From: Clavelina lepadiformis
Lineage: Eukaryota > Chordata > Ascidiacea > Aplousobranchia > Clavelinidae
Direction of reading: 5' to 3'
Assembly (NCBI RefSeq): GCF_947623445.1
Contig: NC_135241.1
Coordinates: 1,490,501-1,554,500, forward strand
DNA length: 64,000 bases
Position 1 is the first letter of the stretch, and every line of letters begins with the position of its first letter. Shown piece by piece: positions 34,870-47,500 of this stretch. The notes under the pieces are model-generated. The model saw only the letters and a list, made by a program, of their open reading frames with translations, had not been told where the DNA came from and made no database searches. The position numbers and the translations under genes are program-made.

Positions 34870-35290
34870 GTCCTTGAGTCATTGCAAAGTGCAAACATTT
34901 GCAAAACGTTCGAGTGCATGTTGAAGATCAGGTTCGGAAGGAGCCAAAAGAACTAAATCATCCGCAAACAGCAAATGACTGATCCTACTGCTTCCAATCA
35001 TGACACCCCCTTCGTCAAGGCTATGCCTATCTATCCAGTTCATGTAAACTATGAAAGGAGAGGTGACAGCACACACTCTTGGCGGAGACCAACATCCAAA
35101 GTGAAAAGTTTTGACTCAACACTGTTCAAACAGACACAAGGGCACTTGTTGATTGATTTAATGGCTATTAGTAAACTACCATCAATTCCGTACTCATACA
35201 ACACTTTCCGGAGCTTATCTTAAGAAACTCGATGATACGCTTTTTCGAGATCAATAAAGCAGGCATAGACATCTTTTTGCGTATCCAAAA
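34870..35290 (-). mobile_element. LINE (non-LTR) reverse transcriptase remnant
   Basis: Read on the minus strand, fragments show the reverse transcriptase order CFIDLEKAYHRVS, LYEYGIDGSLLIAIKSI, then VGLRQECVLSP, FIVYMNWIDRHS and LLFADDLVLLAPSEPDL, the FADD box being the catalytic motif. Stop codons interrupt the frame after HRVS and after the LSP block, so this is a dead 5'- and 3'-truncated copy of LINE ORF2. The clade was not determined. Confidence 0.85.
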
Positions 35291-35429
35291 GACTTTTTGA
35301 AAATTTGCTCAAGAGTGAAAATTTACTCCACAGAGGAGATAAAAGTCCATAGAGGAGGTTGATAGAAACCACAGTCAAAAATGAAAAATTAGCAGTTAAA
35401 GCAATTATGGAGGAACAAATAAGTAGAAC

Positions 35430-35676
35430 CTTCGTTATTTTGCTGTTTTCAGGCTTTCTTCTACTTTTGTTGGTAGTAGTTAATGCAATGACTGAAAAAA
35501 AACGTTTATATTCATTCGTTGTTTCATCGAATCGTAAATTCTTTATCTAAATTTTCTTCTTTATCTAAAATTCTTTATCTTAAATTTTTCATTAAATCGT
35601 AAATTCGACTCTATTATTTCCTACCCTGGCCGGGTGTAATTAATTTCGCGCTTATTGCCCTATCTTGCATAGATTA
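35430..35676 (+). repeat. Inverted repeat arm 1 (partner at 41365-41560)
   Basis: CCGGGTGTAATTAATTTCGC and neighbouring bases up to GCATAGATT reappear as the reverse complement at 41365-41440. The similarity continues outward to about 35430 and 41560. Arm 1 lies just 3' of the protease-like gene and arm 2 just beyond its decayed copy, about 5.7 kb apart. Confidence 0.7.
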
Positions 35677-35819
35677 CACTAAAATTATCCAAGTTTGATT
35701 CAATTTAAATGCATTGCTTTTATTGTAAGAAAATGAAAGCTATTTCGAACTCTATTCAAAGATTATAGTATGACGTAAACACCAGTTCCAAATAGAACAA
35801 CTGAAGCAGTAGACTAGTT

Positions 35820-38426
35820 TCATTCCAGGCTTCCACTGTCGGTGCAAGAAGCATTGTTAGTCACTGGAATGCCGGTTACATTTGAGATCCAAGATTCGTG
35901 GCCGGTAACCCTCGCATAAACGATCTTTCCAGTTAACGCACAATTTCTGCTGAATGACGCGATTCCAGCGACATACCAGTTACAGTTTTTGCATCTTTGA
36001 CATAGCAACGAACCTCCGGAGAGCGCTGGTGTTACAAAATGATTGTGCAATTTACAAGTGATGGTGAAATTTCAAACAAAATTTACTCCTAAGACCGACA
36101 CAACAAAAAATAATAAACGATATATAACCTACGGTAATTTCACCTAACTAAGTTAGATTAAGTTATAATACCTCTGCAACTATCCTTTTGGAAGCGGTTA
36201 TGTTCCGTACAAATATGCTGGTTTGGATCAATTTTTAAACTGGTATTACGATATTCTTTTTCACACGATAAACGACTTGCTATGGAAAGACGAATTTCGC
36301 CAATTTCTTGAGTTAAAATGCAAAGAAAATGACTTTGTTTGAAAAGGTGATAAGTCGCTACTTGTTGGAATTTCAAGATCTTTTCATAAAAACTTAACCT
36401 GAGTGCAAAAGCGCAGATACGATATGTGAGCATAGCAGTTAAACTAAAGCCTAAATCACTACAGTTGCTTCACTGTGGACCAGACACTACTGAAGGTGCT
36501 AAACTGACCGCCATTCTGATACCAGGCAAGAAAACAAATCTCTTCCACTTTAGGGTTTTCCCCGTTGGGGAGACAAATGGGATTGACATAACTCCCGAAA
36601 TACAAGTTTTGATCGAGACGTAGTAAGGCCAGGTCGTGGTCGGGGAACTTGTATTGGCTGTGAATGACAACCTGTAAAAAGGAATGAAATGTTAATGATT
36701 TATAAATGACAGACAACAGCTCGAAAATGCAAAAGCCAGCAAGACTAATCTACTATCCCTAAGTGGAATGTTGCAAAGTCGAATACGAACATACAATACG
36801 TAGGCAACCTCCAAAATTCGCTTTTCACAACTAAAAACCCTCAAATTTTTCAAGCATGGTTAAGTTTTCCATAACGTCTTTTTATCGGCAAGCTATGGGT
36901 TCACGTTACTACTAATAAGTTATTGTGTCAGAAAGAAGTTTTGCGCTCACCTGACTGACTCGTCGTTGCTGCTGGTGAATTGAACTGAAGGTTCCTTGAG
37001 CACCAGCAACCACTTGAATGTTATCGAAGTTCCTGCGAAATTACCTCAGTTTTATTTTCATCAAAGCAAGTAGCTTAGATGCTGCCGGACATTGTGATGT
37101 AATAAAAAGTATTGTTAAACTTTCATTACTAGATTCAAGTGATGCCTTACGTTCTTAAATCATAAAAACATTTCGAACAACCAGACATATGACAACAATT
37201 TTGTGTTGTCTATGGCTGCTTGACTTACGTCGAAGACACGCAGTGAGCTGACGTCAGCACCCAGTTATCCGAGATCAAAATTCCGTTACAACGATGATCA
37301 TCGAAATCAAAGTACACCTGCATGTTATGGTTGGCTTAAACGCATAAACTTCAATTTAGACTTTTTTTAAGAACCACCACTTACCAGCCAAGGCCATTCC
37401 GGTTGTCGGCGAACAGATCGCTGGCTTGTGTATGGTTGTCCACAGCTGAGAAACGGTGCTAAAAAAACATGGGTTTATATTTATTGAACAAAACCAAACA
37501 TCAATAGCTTTCTGTAATAAATTTGTAAATCTATTTGTCAAAACACCTTGTCTCAGCTTGCAGCAGCCAGGCTTGGTTGTGTAGGTCCAGAGTCCTCGGA
37601 CTGCGCGACAAGAAGCGCACTTGTAAGATCCTTTTAAATTGACACATCTTTGATCAATTGCTCCACATAAAGAATGATTTCGGGCGCATTCATCAATGTC
37701 TAATAGATTTGAGTTTTTAATTAAGTTGCTGTTTATCATGAAAATCAGAAACTTCGACGGAGCAACTTACCAAGGCAAGTGCGTTCATCGGTGTCAAGTT
37801 CATATCCTTCGTAACAACCACATGCGGAGCTGTTGTTAGCTGTCAGAATGCATCGATGTTGACAATTAAGTTGACAAGCTGTGTAAAAGGTAAGACTCGT
37901 TTATCAAATCAAACTTGAGTACAAACCAGCGTCTATTCAGGAAAAACAATTTATACAAACCTGTGATTGTTTCGGGTTGGCAGGCGTTACAGGATTTTGC
38001 GCAATATTTTCTAAATGTTGACACAGAGCATTGATTAATCCCGATTACAAGGCACCAGCGAAAACAGTCCTCGCAAGATTCTGAAAGTTCTAGTTGAAAT
38101 ATGTTCCTGGTTGTTTGTTTTTGTTCTAACTCATTAACTAACAACGTGATTGTGACAGTCCATGCAAAAAATTGTTAGTTAACTTTGAACCCTTCATTTA
38201 ACTTACCTTTAGGATCACAGTGTGACTCACATTGCCATGGTAGGTTCAGAAGTGACATCGCTGATATTGCGATCCTGATTAAGAAGGAGGAAAACATTCG
38301 TATTTGCAACTGACGTTGAAATAGAATGCAAAATAATATAAGCTAATATATAACATATTACATTAGTAGGCTTCTATGTATACAGTGAACTACTACTTAC
38401 CAAACTAAACTCTTTAGCGCGGCCAT
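35820..38426 (-). CDS. Secreted ShKT/EGF/trypsin-like (S1 family) protein
   Basis: Eleven minus-strand exons are proposed: 38426-38401, 38274-38207, 38080-37961, 37878-37771, 37699-37547, 37458-37385, 37317-37229, 37032-36951, 36671-36488, 36306-36172 and 36025-35820, about 414 aa. In order they encode a signal peptide (MAALKSLVWIAISAMSLLNL), a ShKT-like Cys module ending YCAKSCNAC, an EGF-like repeat (CQHRCILTANNSSACGC), a calcium-type EGF (DIDECARNHSLC) and an S1 domain. The S1 domain has catalytic His in LTSAHC, Asp in HDLALLRL and Ser in LSGGSLLC, and ends VYARVTGHESWIS. Two standard S1 features are missing: the IVGG activation site (the text runs CGQP...RQPEWPWL) and the Asp before the catalytic Ser (LSGGS in place of DSGGP). 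Exon 9/10 borders are the least certain. It is secreted; substrate unknown. Confidence 0.75.
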
Positions 38427-40661
38427 ATCACGTATATTCGGCTGTCAATATACTCCAGTGCAAGCTAAGCGCTATTAGGAGTGTCTAAATGCCTATACAG
38501 TTTTATTTTGATAGGCCACGTTGAAAGCGATCTCATTATATAGAAGTTGCTATATGCAAGGTCTAAATTGCATTTTTTTAGAAATAGCTATTTTAGGCCG
38601 AGTTGTTGCTCAATGACACCAGTGTCGTCATAATTCACTTTTTTATGACGCAAGTCAGAGAATATGACGCAAGTGAGAGAATTCGAAGTATTGTAACTGA
38701 CATTGGTGGTTACTTCATCATAGATAGGCCTATAGGCATTCTGCTCAGATTTATCGAGAATAATTAAAACCACACCAGTTCCCCAAATTCTGACTACTCC
38801 TATAAGTTATATTAAAGTTCTTGTTTGCAATTCTAAGTTGGTTTATTTTTATTGAAATCGATAAAAGTTTAAAAACGAAAAAGCAAAGTTCTCTAAGTTA
38901 AGCCGCATTTAACGCCAAAGGCAACAAATTATAGCATCGACAAAAACCACATGTTAATGTGAGAAAAATAAAAGCACAAGCTGCTAAGATTAACCTTCAT
39001 TGATGCTTACGCCAGAGTAATCAAAATTAAATGACAAGAATCCTATAAGCACATAACTTCGTTACTTTCTTTATGTAAATTTCAATATTATATTCGCTAA
39101 CTTAAATTTATTCTACCCGCTACACTATTTTATCGCCATGCTGTAAATCTAATTATTTTGCTATCTCATGAAAAGAGCGGCAGCATTACAGTGAAAGTTA
39201 TATGGAGGAAAGGTTCTTTTAAACTTACCTAACTTATTATGGTTTCAAATATTGTAAACAATGTTCGTTCATTAATTTTTTCAAATATTTATTAGCTTAT
39301 TCATTCACTATTTAATAACGCATCATTCTCAATGCGCAGGCTTTTAATTATCAAAATTTTACGTATAATTGGCTGAAACTATTTGCTGTTTATCCTTACA
39401 ACGATTGCTAATAACTAATTACGCATGTTTTTTTCACGCATTTTATGTTTTCAGATTTATTAATTACAGTAAATTCACAATCAAATTTTTTAAGGTTTGA
39501 CTTTGGCGACCGCTAAGAGATTTTAAGAAATCTTAATTTCTAGTCACCAACTGCTAATTTTTTGTTGTTGTTGTGAAAGTATAAATTTTGAGAGACCGTT
39601 TCTTTCCCAAAAAACACTGCGCACAATATTACTAATTTGTGTAAGACGCTTGCAAAACGAACGACTAAATAAAAAAAACTTTTGTTCTTTTGTTGTTTTT
39701 AGATTTTTTCCCTATTGTAGTTTCTTGTAAGTTGTCAATAATGAAGCATATAAGGTTTTGCTTCCAAACGTATTGTCCATCCCTTTTGCAACACCTAAAG
39801 TAAGCCTTAAAGTTAACCATGACTAACTTTCGACATTTAAATTGACTAAATTTTATTTTCAGGTATAAGATAAATGCATTAACCGGTATTATACGTGTAG
39901 AGCCTATTAGCTGTTTTTGAAACTAACCACTTCAGCAAAAACAAAAAAGAAGTAGGAGTTCGTGCTTGCGGGTGAAAATGATTTTTGCAAAACGCGACGC
40001 TTCTGTATATTCTAACGATGGGTTATTCCGTATATTTTAACAAATGTATTGTAACTTTCATTGCATTGACAGTGTGCGGTTATTCGTCGGCATACTTAAA
40101 CTAGGCAGAAGGCATTGGGACCAGGAAATCAAAGACGACGTCGAAAATGCTCGCAAGTAATTACAGAAGATTGTCAGAAACCGCGCAAGAAAAAGAAAGA
40201 AAAAGAGAGAAAAAGAGAGAAAAAGAGAGAAAGAGAGAAAAAGAGAGAAAAAGAGAAAGAAAGAGAGAGAAAGAGAGAGAGAGAGAGAAACAGTCACGTA
40301 GCCTATATAGACCTAATTGCTAAAGGAATAAAAATTCGGAATGCAAAGGAAAAAAGTATAAGTGACACAAAGATATGAAAGCTTTGACACTTCCCATGCG
40401 CCATGTCGAGTTGTCGGCTAACTGCTGCAGGTGTCGACGACAATAAAAAGATTAAGGATTGTGAACTACACGTCACACGAAAGCATTGTAGCCAGACCTG
40501 ATAATATAACTTACAGCAGTTAATAAATGGAGGAATTGGATTGATTTAAATGACTAAAAACTTAACTTTGAACGCCAAACGTTTGTTGAATGAAAAGAAA
40601 CAATCATGATCCAAATTCATTTAAGAAACGGATCTCAAGCACGCAGGTTGAAGCAGTAGTT
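38427..40661. other. Intergenic gap with a purine microsatellite
   Basis: AT-rich sequence upstream of the protease-like gene. Apart from the GA-rich tract at 40187-40290, no element or gene is recognised. Confidence 0.4.
40187..40290 (+). repeat. Purine microsatellite (GAAA/GAGA)
   Basis: About 100 bases of almost pure A and G on the plus strand, made of AAAGAGAG and AAAGAAAG units. The open frames reading KREKKRE or SLSLSLS on the two strands are artefacts of it. Confidence 0.95.
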
Positions 40662-41130
40662 TCATTCCAGGCTGCCACTGTCGGTGCAAGAAGCATCGTT
40701 AGTCCCTGGAATGCCGGTTACATTTGAAATTCAACACTCGTGGCCGGTAACCCTCGCATAAACGATCTTTCCAGTTGACGCACGATTTCTGCTGAATGAC
40801 CCGATTTCAGCGACATACCAGTTACAGTTTTTGCATCTTTTACACAGCAACGAACCTCTGGAGAGCGTTGGTGTTACAAAATGATCGTGCAACTTAATCG
40901 AAAGTTAATCCTAAACAATAAAGTATTTGTTTAAATCGATGTAGAAAAAATGATAGCAAACCATGTATACAGCGTTAGCTCCTTTGTATTATACCTATGC
41001 AACCATGGCATCGATTATCTTTAGTGCAAATATCCTGGATTGGATCAAATTATCTGTTGGTGTTGTGATATTTTTCTTCACACGATGAATGGTTTACTAT
41101 GAAAAAGCGAACCTCAGCAATTACCAAAAC
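40662..41130 (-). pseudogene. Decayed copy of the last two protease exons
   Basis: 40662-40867 matches the last exon of the protease-like gene (35820-36025) over its whole 206 bases, including the SGGSLLC region and the final TGA. About 40998-41130 matches the preceding exon region with many differences. The splice acceptor before the last-exon copy is changed from AG to AA, and no other exons are found upstream. The segment is therefore a relic of a tandem duplication rather than a working gene. Confidence 0.75.
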
Positions 41131-41364
41131 TATGAAATTCAAAAGTACAAAGGTACAATTGCAACGGTGTTTATAAAAAGAAAAATACATCGCTTGCTCT
41201 ACACAATCTGAAATTGGACAGTTTTACTGTGAGTTCACACTGAAAAGAACCTTTTTTTAATACAAATTAAATATTTCAATCATAGAAGCAAAGTCTTTAA
41301 CTCTGCGAAAGTAACCGCTTAAAACCATAGATATCCTATAAAACACTGGTTGTGGTTTAAGCGC

Positions 41365-41560
41365 AATCTATGCAAGATTGGGCAACAAGCGCGAGATTAA
41401 TTATACACCCGAGGTAGGAAATGATAGAGTTGAATTTACATTTTGGTGTAATAACGAAATAAAATCAAACGTTGTGTGTCACCCATTGTATTAACAACCA
41501 CCGCAGACATTAAGGGAATCAGCAAAATAACAAAACTTCTGCTTTGTTAGTTTATTGGAA
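41365..41560 (-). repeat. Inverted repeat arm 2 (partner at 35430-35676)
   Basis: Reverse-complement match to arm 1, starting AATCTATGCAAGATTGGGCA. It is either a dispersed repeat present in both orientations or the edge of the duplicated protease segment. Confidence 0.65.
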
Positions 41561-42352
41561 ATTATTTTTTGCCAACTTATACGCATTTTACTGTTATTGT
41601 CTCTTTATTACCTTCAATCACGTTGAAAAAAGCAAAACGTTTGACAAAAACTTGCATAGTTATTCGCAAACTTTGTTAATAGAAACAACAAATAGTTTTA
41701 GCCGATTATACCGGTCCTGGAATATGAAATAAACTTGTGCCATGAACGTTAAATTGTTACGTCATACTTACACTTATAACTCTAACGACAAGAATTTTTT
41801 TAAATGAAAGTCGTTCTGTAAATTTTGTTACAATCACAATCTTGAATGTTGTCTTACGCGCTTTATGGGATTACTTCTCTGTATTAGCTACTGCATAAGA
41901 AATATAATATGCTGCATTTTTCGTTATTGTACAGTTCTTTACCTGTTGGCATGATGCTAGACAAAAGTTGTGGGAATTTTAAAACTTTTTAATTAGCAAA
42001 CTAATAAATTGCTGGTGAAGTTGGACGCATATCCTTACCTGAAACTCTTCACAGTACAAAGAGTTTTGTTGACCTTGTGTATGACGTCATCGTCTAGTAA
42101 ATAATTAATTGATAAGCAATTGCTTGCAAAATTTTCCGCTCGGGCAAGCCCCAACGGGAAAACTAAAGTATCGTTTTTGTTGATTGATACGCCTCGACGT
42201 TGTCGGTTGGTTCATTGAGGCTGACAGCCTACATTGGCGGTGACTGAAGTTAGCCTACAGCCTACAGCGTTGTGAACTGTGCAAAGAGTAGGCCTACACA
42301 GTTTAGTTTTAAAGATTGTGGATGACAGCTGTAGATTATTGGTAACAGGGTT
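41561..42352. other. Intergenic gap, probable promoter region
   Basis: No repeats or genes are recognised. The 3' part is presumed to contain the promoter of the K/P/Q-rich gene starting at 42353. Confidence 0.4.
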
Positions 42353-45300
42353 ATGATTGAAATGGAAGACAGATCATCTGGCGATTACAAACTGAATGGA
42401 AGAAGGAATGAGGTACGTTGCTCTGATAAATATTTGTCAAATATTCTTGTACAAAATACAATGTCTATACTGCAGCTGTAAACGCCCATCTAGATAACAT
42501 TGAATAGTGCTTCTTAACCTACGCCCTACGAGTTGATCGAGTCGACGAGCAATTTGGCTTGGTCGTCATGCAAGTCTCATACAGTTAGTCATGTTTCATA
42601 GGTTAGGCAATTGTTATAGCTTGAAATATACAGAGTAGACCACCTTTTAGGCGAAGATGAAAAGTGGCGGTATTTGCGTCACTTTGTTTCGAGATAATTA
42701 TCACGAACCAGGAAACTCTGTCACATGCAGGAATCTTTTGAACGAGGTAGTAACGAAGTAGTGAGGTAGGCTACTGGAAACTAAAAGCTTAAGTGATTTC
42801 TGATAAACAAAGCCAAGACATTATCCCGCCACAATGTGTGACTGCTGACAAAACACTTTTATCTCTGTTGTCTTATCCTTTGCGATAATGCACACTTCAG
42901 ATGTTTTACGGTAGAATCCGTATGGGTTGGTATCATGGGCATTATAGCAAGATGTGTGTTCAGATAACCACTTGGCTAAACTAGGTGTTGGCGTTTTAGT
43001 TATAACATGAAACAGAAGGTAAGAATGATATATTTTCCAGCGAAATAACGAAAATGAGGTAACAGTAACAAGCAAATAATAGCTACTTTTCAACTCTAAT
43101 ATTATGGGGATGATGGTGGTGTGGATTGCTTTTAGGTTGGCCTAAAGCCAAGACTAATAGTCTTACTGTTTGACTCCGAGATAATTGTCTTTGACTCCGT
43201 TGCGTTTACTGTCTCTATAATGTTTTTTCAAATCAATACCAGCTTCATAAAGTCTAATTGTTATATTGTCCGAATAGGTTGTATCAAATTAGAAACATTT
43301 ACACCATCTTTCCACATTTAAACCAAGCTATAACTCGAATTCAGTAATCATTTCAATTCCGAATAATTCAGCAATAACTTCAATTCAGCAGAACAGAAGA
43401 AATAACTCAGAGAGAAGAGAGTTTAGAAGAGAGCGATTTAGACCCAACATTAGCTTTTATACTCCCGTATTTTAACCAATGAGCGAGTGCCAAACTAGCC
43501 ATACAATGACACGTATCTACTTGTCCATGTTACATTCTAAGCTTTTATCACAAAGAATTAAAATCGATTTTGCACCGGGTACAGAAAACCACTTGACACA
43601 CTTAACTACGTCACAAGTCGATTTGGAACTACGATTGAATACGGATTACTAGGAACAATACATTCAAATTTGTATAGAATTTAACCGGAGACACAAAAAT
43701 TGCTTAACAAATGCCAATTATAGAACTTGTTTAATTTGCTTATATCCAAACGCCACAATATAACAAGTGCCGTTACGCCTTTCTGCTTACTTTCTGCTGA
43801 CTTTCTGCTGCTTACAGACCAGCGTTGTACTGTACCGGCTGAAATTCTACAGCATTTTCGAAAATGTTTTAAGGTAAAAGAGCTCACTAAAATCCTGAAA
43901 GTGCTGAAACGAAGAAAATAGGCCTAGTTGGAAAACACTGTTTTCAATTTCAGCCTTATGTGTCCTAAGTTAAACGAGTGTATTAGAACGTTTTTCGTCT
44001 AACTCTAAAGTATGAGATAAAAAGCTAGGATAAAAGTACAAAAAGGCTTTCGTGAGCAAGCCACTTACGATATTTGTTCTTGTTCACACAGCCTGTTGTT
44101 AAAGATAGGCGGTTAGGTTAGGTCGTTAGAATAATGGGTTCACGGTGAGGCAGAGAGAGCTGCCTTCCTGCTATTTTGCCAAAGTTTTTGTAATCATTCA
44201 ATTATTACGTGATTATGGTCAAATGTGTTTGGTGTTCCATTCTATTTCTGTAGTTTAATTAAATTCAGAAACAACGATGCCTTTAAACATACAATAAACA
44301 TAAACAATAAATACAAAGAAGATAGGCTAGTCTTATAAAAAGCGGTTTGCGGTTTACTTTAAGCAACTTACTATCGAAAGCAAAAACCACCAAAGTCGAT
44401 GCCACTTGATCAATTATAAAAACAATGACTCGAACCGTTTCAAACAACTAAACCTTTCAGCCACTCACTGCCAATAGGCAGCAAAATCTAGTCAGAGCAA
44501 TTGCAATATGAAAGCATTTGGACTACTTAAATGGAATCCATCTTGCTTCTTTCTTTTTTAAGCTTTTATTGCAACCACAGTTTTCTGGTGTTTCCCTGAC
44601 CAAATAATTGACACATCAATCCGTATTTATATTTTTTGAAACTGAAATTTTGTAGCTGAAAGCAGTGCACTCAAGCGGAACTATGAATGGACACGCAGGT
44701 GACAACTTGCAAAAGGAAACTTCAAGTGTAGGCGGTCGTGAGGTAAATTATTTTGAACAGATTAAGGTAATTTCCCTAAGTTGCAACTTGTTTAATTTAC
44801 AGTTTATGTTTATATTCAGCGAAAATCTACTCTTCGACCAGCGAAGGAAACAAAAACAATATCTGGATCACAGATGAGTCAGGCTACGCCCAATCCCCAA
44901 GCAAAAAAGTCGTCTTCAATCGACCAAGGACAATTTAAAAATGCTCGATCTGCCCGACCCCAAGCAAACACCGAAACCACCAAACCAAAGGCAACGCCGC
45001 TGTCCACTAAATATGATAAACAAGCAAAGACCCCAAAGTCGAGTAAACCTCCACCCAAAAAGCAACACCCTAATAACACCCAACCCAGAAAACAACCTCA
45101 AAAGAAAACCCAATCCAACCCGCAACCTCCAAAAAAATCCCAGCCGAAAAAGCAATCTCTAAATAACTCCCAACCCAGCAAGAACAAGCGCCAAAACATG
45201 GAATCTTCAAACAAAAATCAACATCACACCAAAGCCAAAACAAACACCCCACCATCGAACAAAACTCAAAGCAAAAACAAATCTCATCAGAAGGACCCTG

Positions 45301-46182
45301 CCTCGATCATAGCTTCAACACCGCAACCTACTGGAGATGCGACTGTATCAAATTCACCGGAAGGTAGCAGTCATGCGCTGTCGACTTCACAACAAGAAAC
45401 AAAGGTGACATTAATATGTGCTATAAAATATAATAGAATAAAATCGGTAAACTTAATTGATGAAAACGCCTTTTCAGTTTGATTTGGTGCCAAATCGAAT
45501 AGAATTGTATTTTTAAACTGGCATTTCTTACATGTGAACATTGGTCACATAAATTTCAATTCTTTCTTTTTAGACTAAAAGTCTTGATCAAGCCTGTAAC
45601 TATCTCGATAAAGCGAGGCAGGTTAGCGCAACCTACTCCCTAATCCAGCAAGTGGCGAAGGGTGATCTGGACAAAGTGGAAGCGGCATCACAGGTTCTTG
45701 ACACGTGGCACGCTCCCAGGACGAAAGCTGCTTTACAAACCGGTGTCGCCATTAAGCAGTGTTACGACGGAGATGCTGACGTCAAAGAAACCGCTACGAA
45801 AATTGCGCAATATGTAACCAAGCTATCTCGACGAGCTGGCGGAGTTGAAAAGCTTTATAATGGCGGTCGAGATCTTTGGAATGGTAATGGGAGATACGCT
45901 TGTTATGACTTGGTCGATGGGTCGATCGATCTTATACCTCACATAAGCAGCTTAAAACGGCTTGCGCTGGCTGGCCTTGGAGCATACAATGGTGACGTGG
46001 ATTTATCTGAAATGACGTGGGCTGGTGTGTCAGCTGTAGGTGGGCCGGTTGCGGAAATTTGTGAAATGATGTACGGGTTAGCGGGGTCGTATTGGTATAA
46101 AGGATCGTCAAACAACCTAAACCCCGAAAACTCAGTTCCAGTCAACACTCCTTCAGAAGAAGAAAGTCAGTCAAACTCATAA
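42353..46182 (+). CDS. Unrecognised K/P/Q-rich protein with conserved C-terminal domain, copy 1
   Basis: Four phase-0 exons (42353-42412, 44656-44742, 44820-45404, 45574-46182) give about 446 aa. Residues ~50-245 are disordered and very rich in Lys, Pro, Gln, Asn, Ser and Thr, with units such as KSQPKKQS and NNSQPSKNKR. The last ~200 residues form a predicted helical domain: TKSLDQACNYLDKARQ, GDLDKVEAASQVLDTWHAPR, KQCYDGDADVKETATKIAQY, NGRYACYDLVDGSIDLIPHI, ALAGLGAYNGDVDLSEM, followed by a Gly/Ala-rich hydrophobic stretch (WAGVSAVGGPVAEICEMMYG). No signal peptide is seen. The tail is acidic (PSEEESQSNS). The neighbour at 50940-52477 is a clear paralogue. No known family is recognised; the basic disordered half could bind nucleic acid or another polyanion, but this is speculation. 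AATAAA follows at 46306. Exon 1 is the least certain. Confidence 0.7.
42413..44655. other. Long intron 1 of the K/P/Q gene, copy 1
   Basis: About 2.2 kb, with a short segment near 44095-44130 (AAAGATAGGCGGTTAGGTTA) related to the dispersed repeat at 24940-25090. Otherwise nothing is recognised. Confidence 0.45.
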
Positions 46183-46305
46183 CTTTGTGCTTGCGATAAA
46201 CATGGTGTTGCGATTTATTTATTATTTCTACTGACTAAATGATATTTTAGCATGAAAAAACTTTTACCACAAACTATTTTGGCTAAAGTTAATAGATATT
46301 GTCAA

Positions 46306-46311
46306 AATAAA
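46306..46311 (+). terminator. Polyadenylation signal of K/P/Q gene copy 1
   Basis: AATAAA lies about 125 bases after the stop codon. Confidence 0.5.
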
Positions 46312-47079
46312 CTTAAAACCCAACAAATAAGCTGACATCACAATTCATCATTTCTTATATCCCACCTAGATTGAACTTCAACAGTTGTAGTTACATTAGT
46401 TTTGCCAATTTCATTGTTGTTTTTATAAGTTGTCACTTTCATTAGACATGACTTATCTTAATTCTCCTAAAACACGTCTTGAATTTCAAGCAATTCTTCG
46501 ACATTATAAAAACTTGCTGCTACGCCTTTTTTCTGTGCTTGGGTCTGTTGTGACTGTGGATGTTTTCCTTGAATCTGCTTGGTGCTGCTTAAACGCAATG
46601 CGCGGTAGTTAGTAAATAAATGATTAAAATGCTTGTCGATGGAAAAACTTGCCTGTAGTGTGATAATAATTTGAAATAGTGTTAGTTCAATATCTTGCAT
46701 TTATATTATTATGGTCCATGGCATTGCAAACTGACTAATCTACATAAAAACAAATATCTGTTTAGAAAAAAAAATTTATATAATGTTACTCAGCTAAACT
46801 TTATCAAGCATTGTTACTTGTGATGACGTATGTAAGTATGCAGTGATTGTCATTAACCAGCACCAATTCCACGCGAGAATCTTTTCGTAGTTCGAACATT
46901 TTGTTGTATGATTAACATAGTTACATGTCGTTATTAAAAGTCTCATTATTGTTTCGTCATTGCATTGTCTTGTGACGGTTACGTCAGGAGTCATGATTTG
47001 TTTTGGAAATGCTAGAATTTTATTTTGGGATCTTGCAATTCAGTTGTTGACCGGACTTGAATTCTCCTTGATGATGTTC
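46312..47079. other. Intergenic gap, nothing recognised
   Basis: AT-rich sequence between the copy 1 polyadenylation signal and the LTR-like repeat. Open frames in it show no domain. Confidence 0.4.
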
Positions 47080-47500
47080 AGATAAATTACCTTACTTGAA
47101 CTGGTGTGCCACATATAAATACTGATGTAATGTTTGCAATCTTTCTTTTACCCTTTACCGTTTTCTTTCTAACTTGTTACGACTGCGCAATGTAACATTC
47201 AGCAAGCTTTGCCCGAAGGTGAAAGCCTTTGTGTTTGATAACAAATAAAATGGGAACTTTATCATTTAGTAATATGCATTGACAGAAGTTGAGCAACTAA
47301 CAGCATTGTCACGCCGTTTGAGGAATGAAAACTCATATCATCGAAGCAGCAGTAAAGCAAGTTGTCATCTTCAATTATCCTCGCTTATATTTTAACATCA
47401 GCCGCCAGTGAACGCGGTGATTATGGCGAATATGTTTGTTGTGTAATACTTCACACAAGTAATACACAAACAAACAAAACTAATTTGTCATAGTCTCTTG
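47080..47500 (+). repeat. Dispersed repeat, LTR-like, copy 2
   Basis: It matches 32935-32984 plus 33915-34200, the flanks of the hAT insertion, and so gives an uninterrupted version of that repeat. It has a TATA-like ATATAAATA near 47115 and an AATAAA near 47243, and ends near TGTAATACTTCACACA. An old solitary LTR is possible; no coding part is present. Confidence 0.4.

Noticed and set aside
40058-40378. Open frames reading SLSLSLSFFLF or KREKKREKE
   Set aside because: They are translations of the purine microsatellite on either strand.
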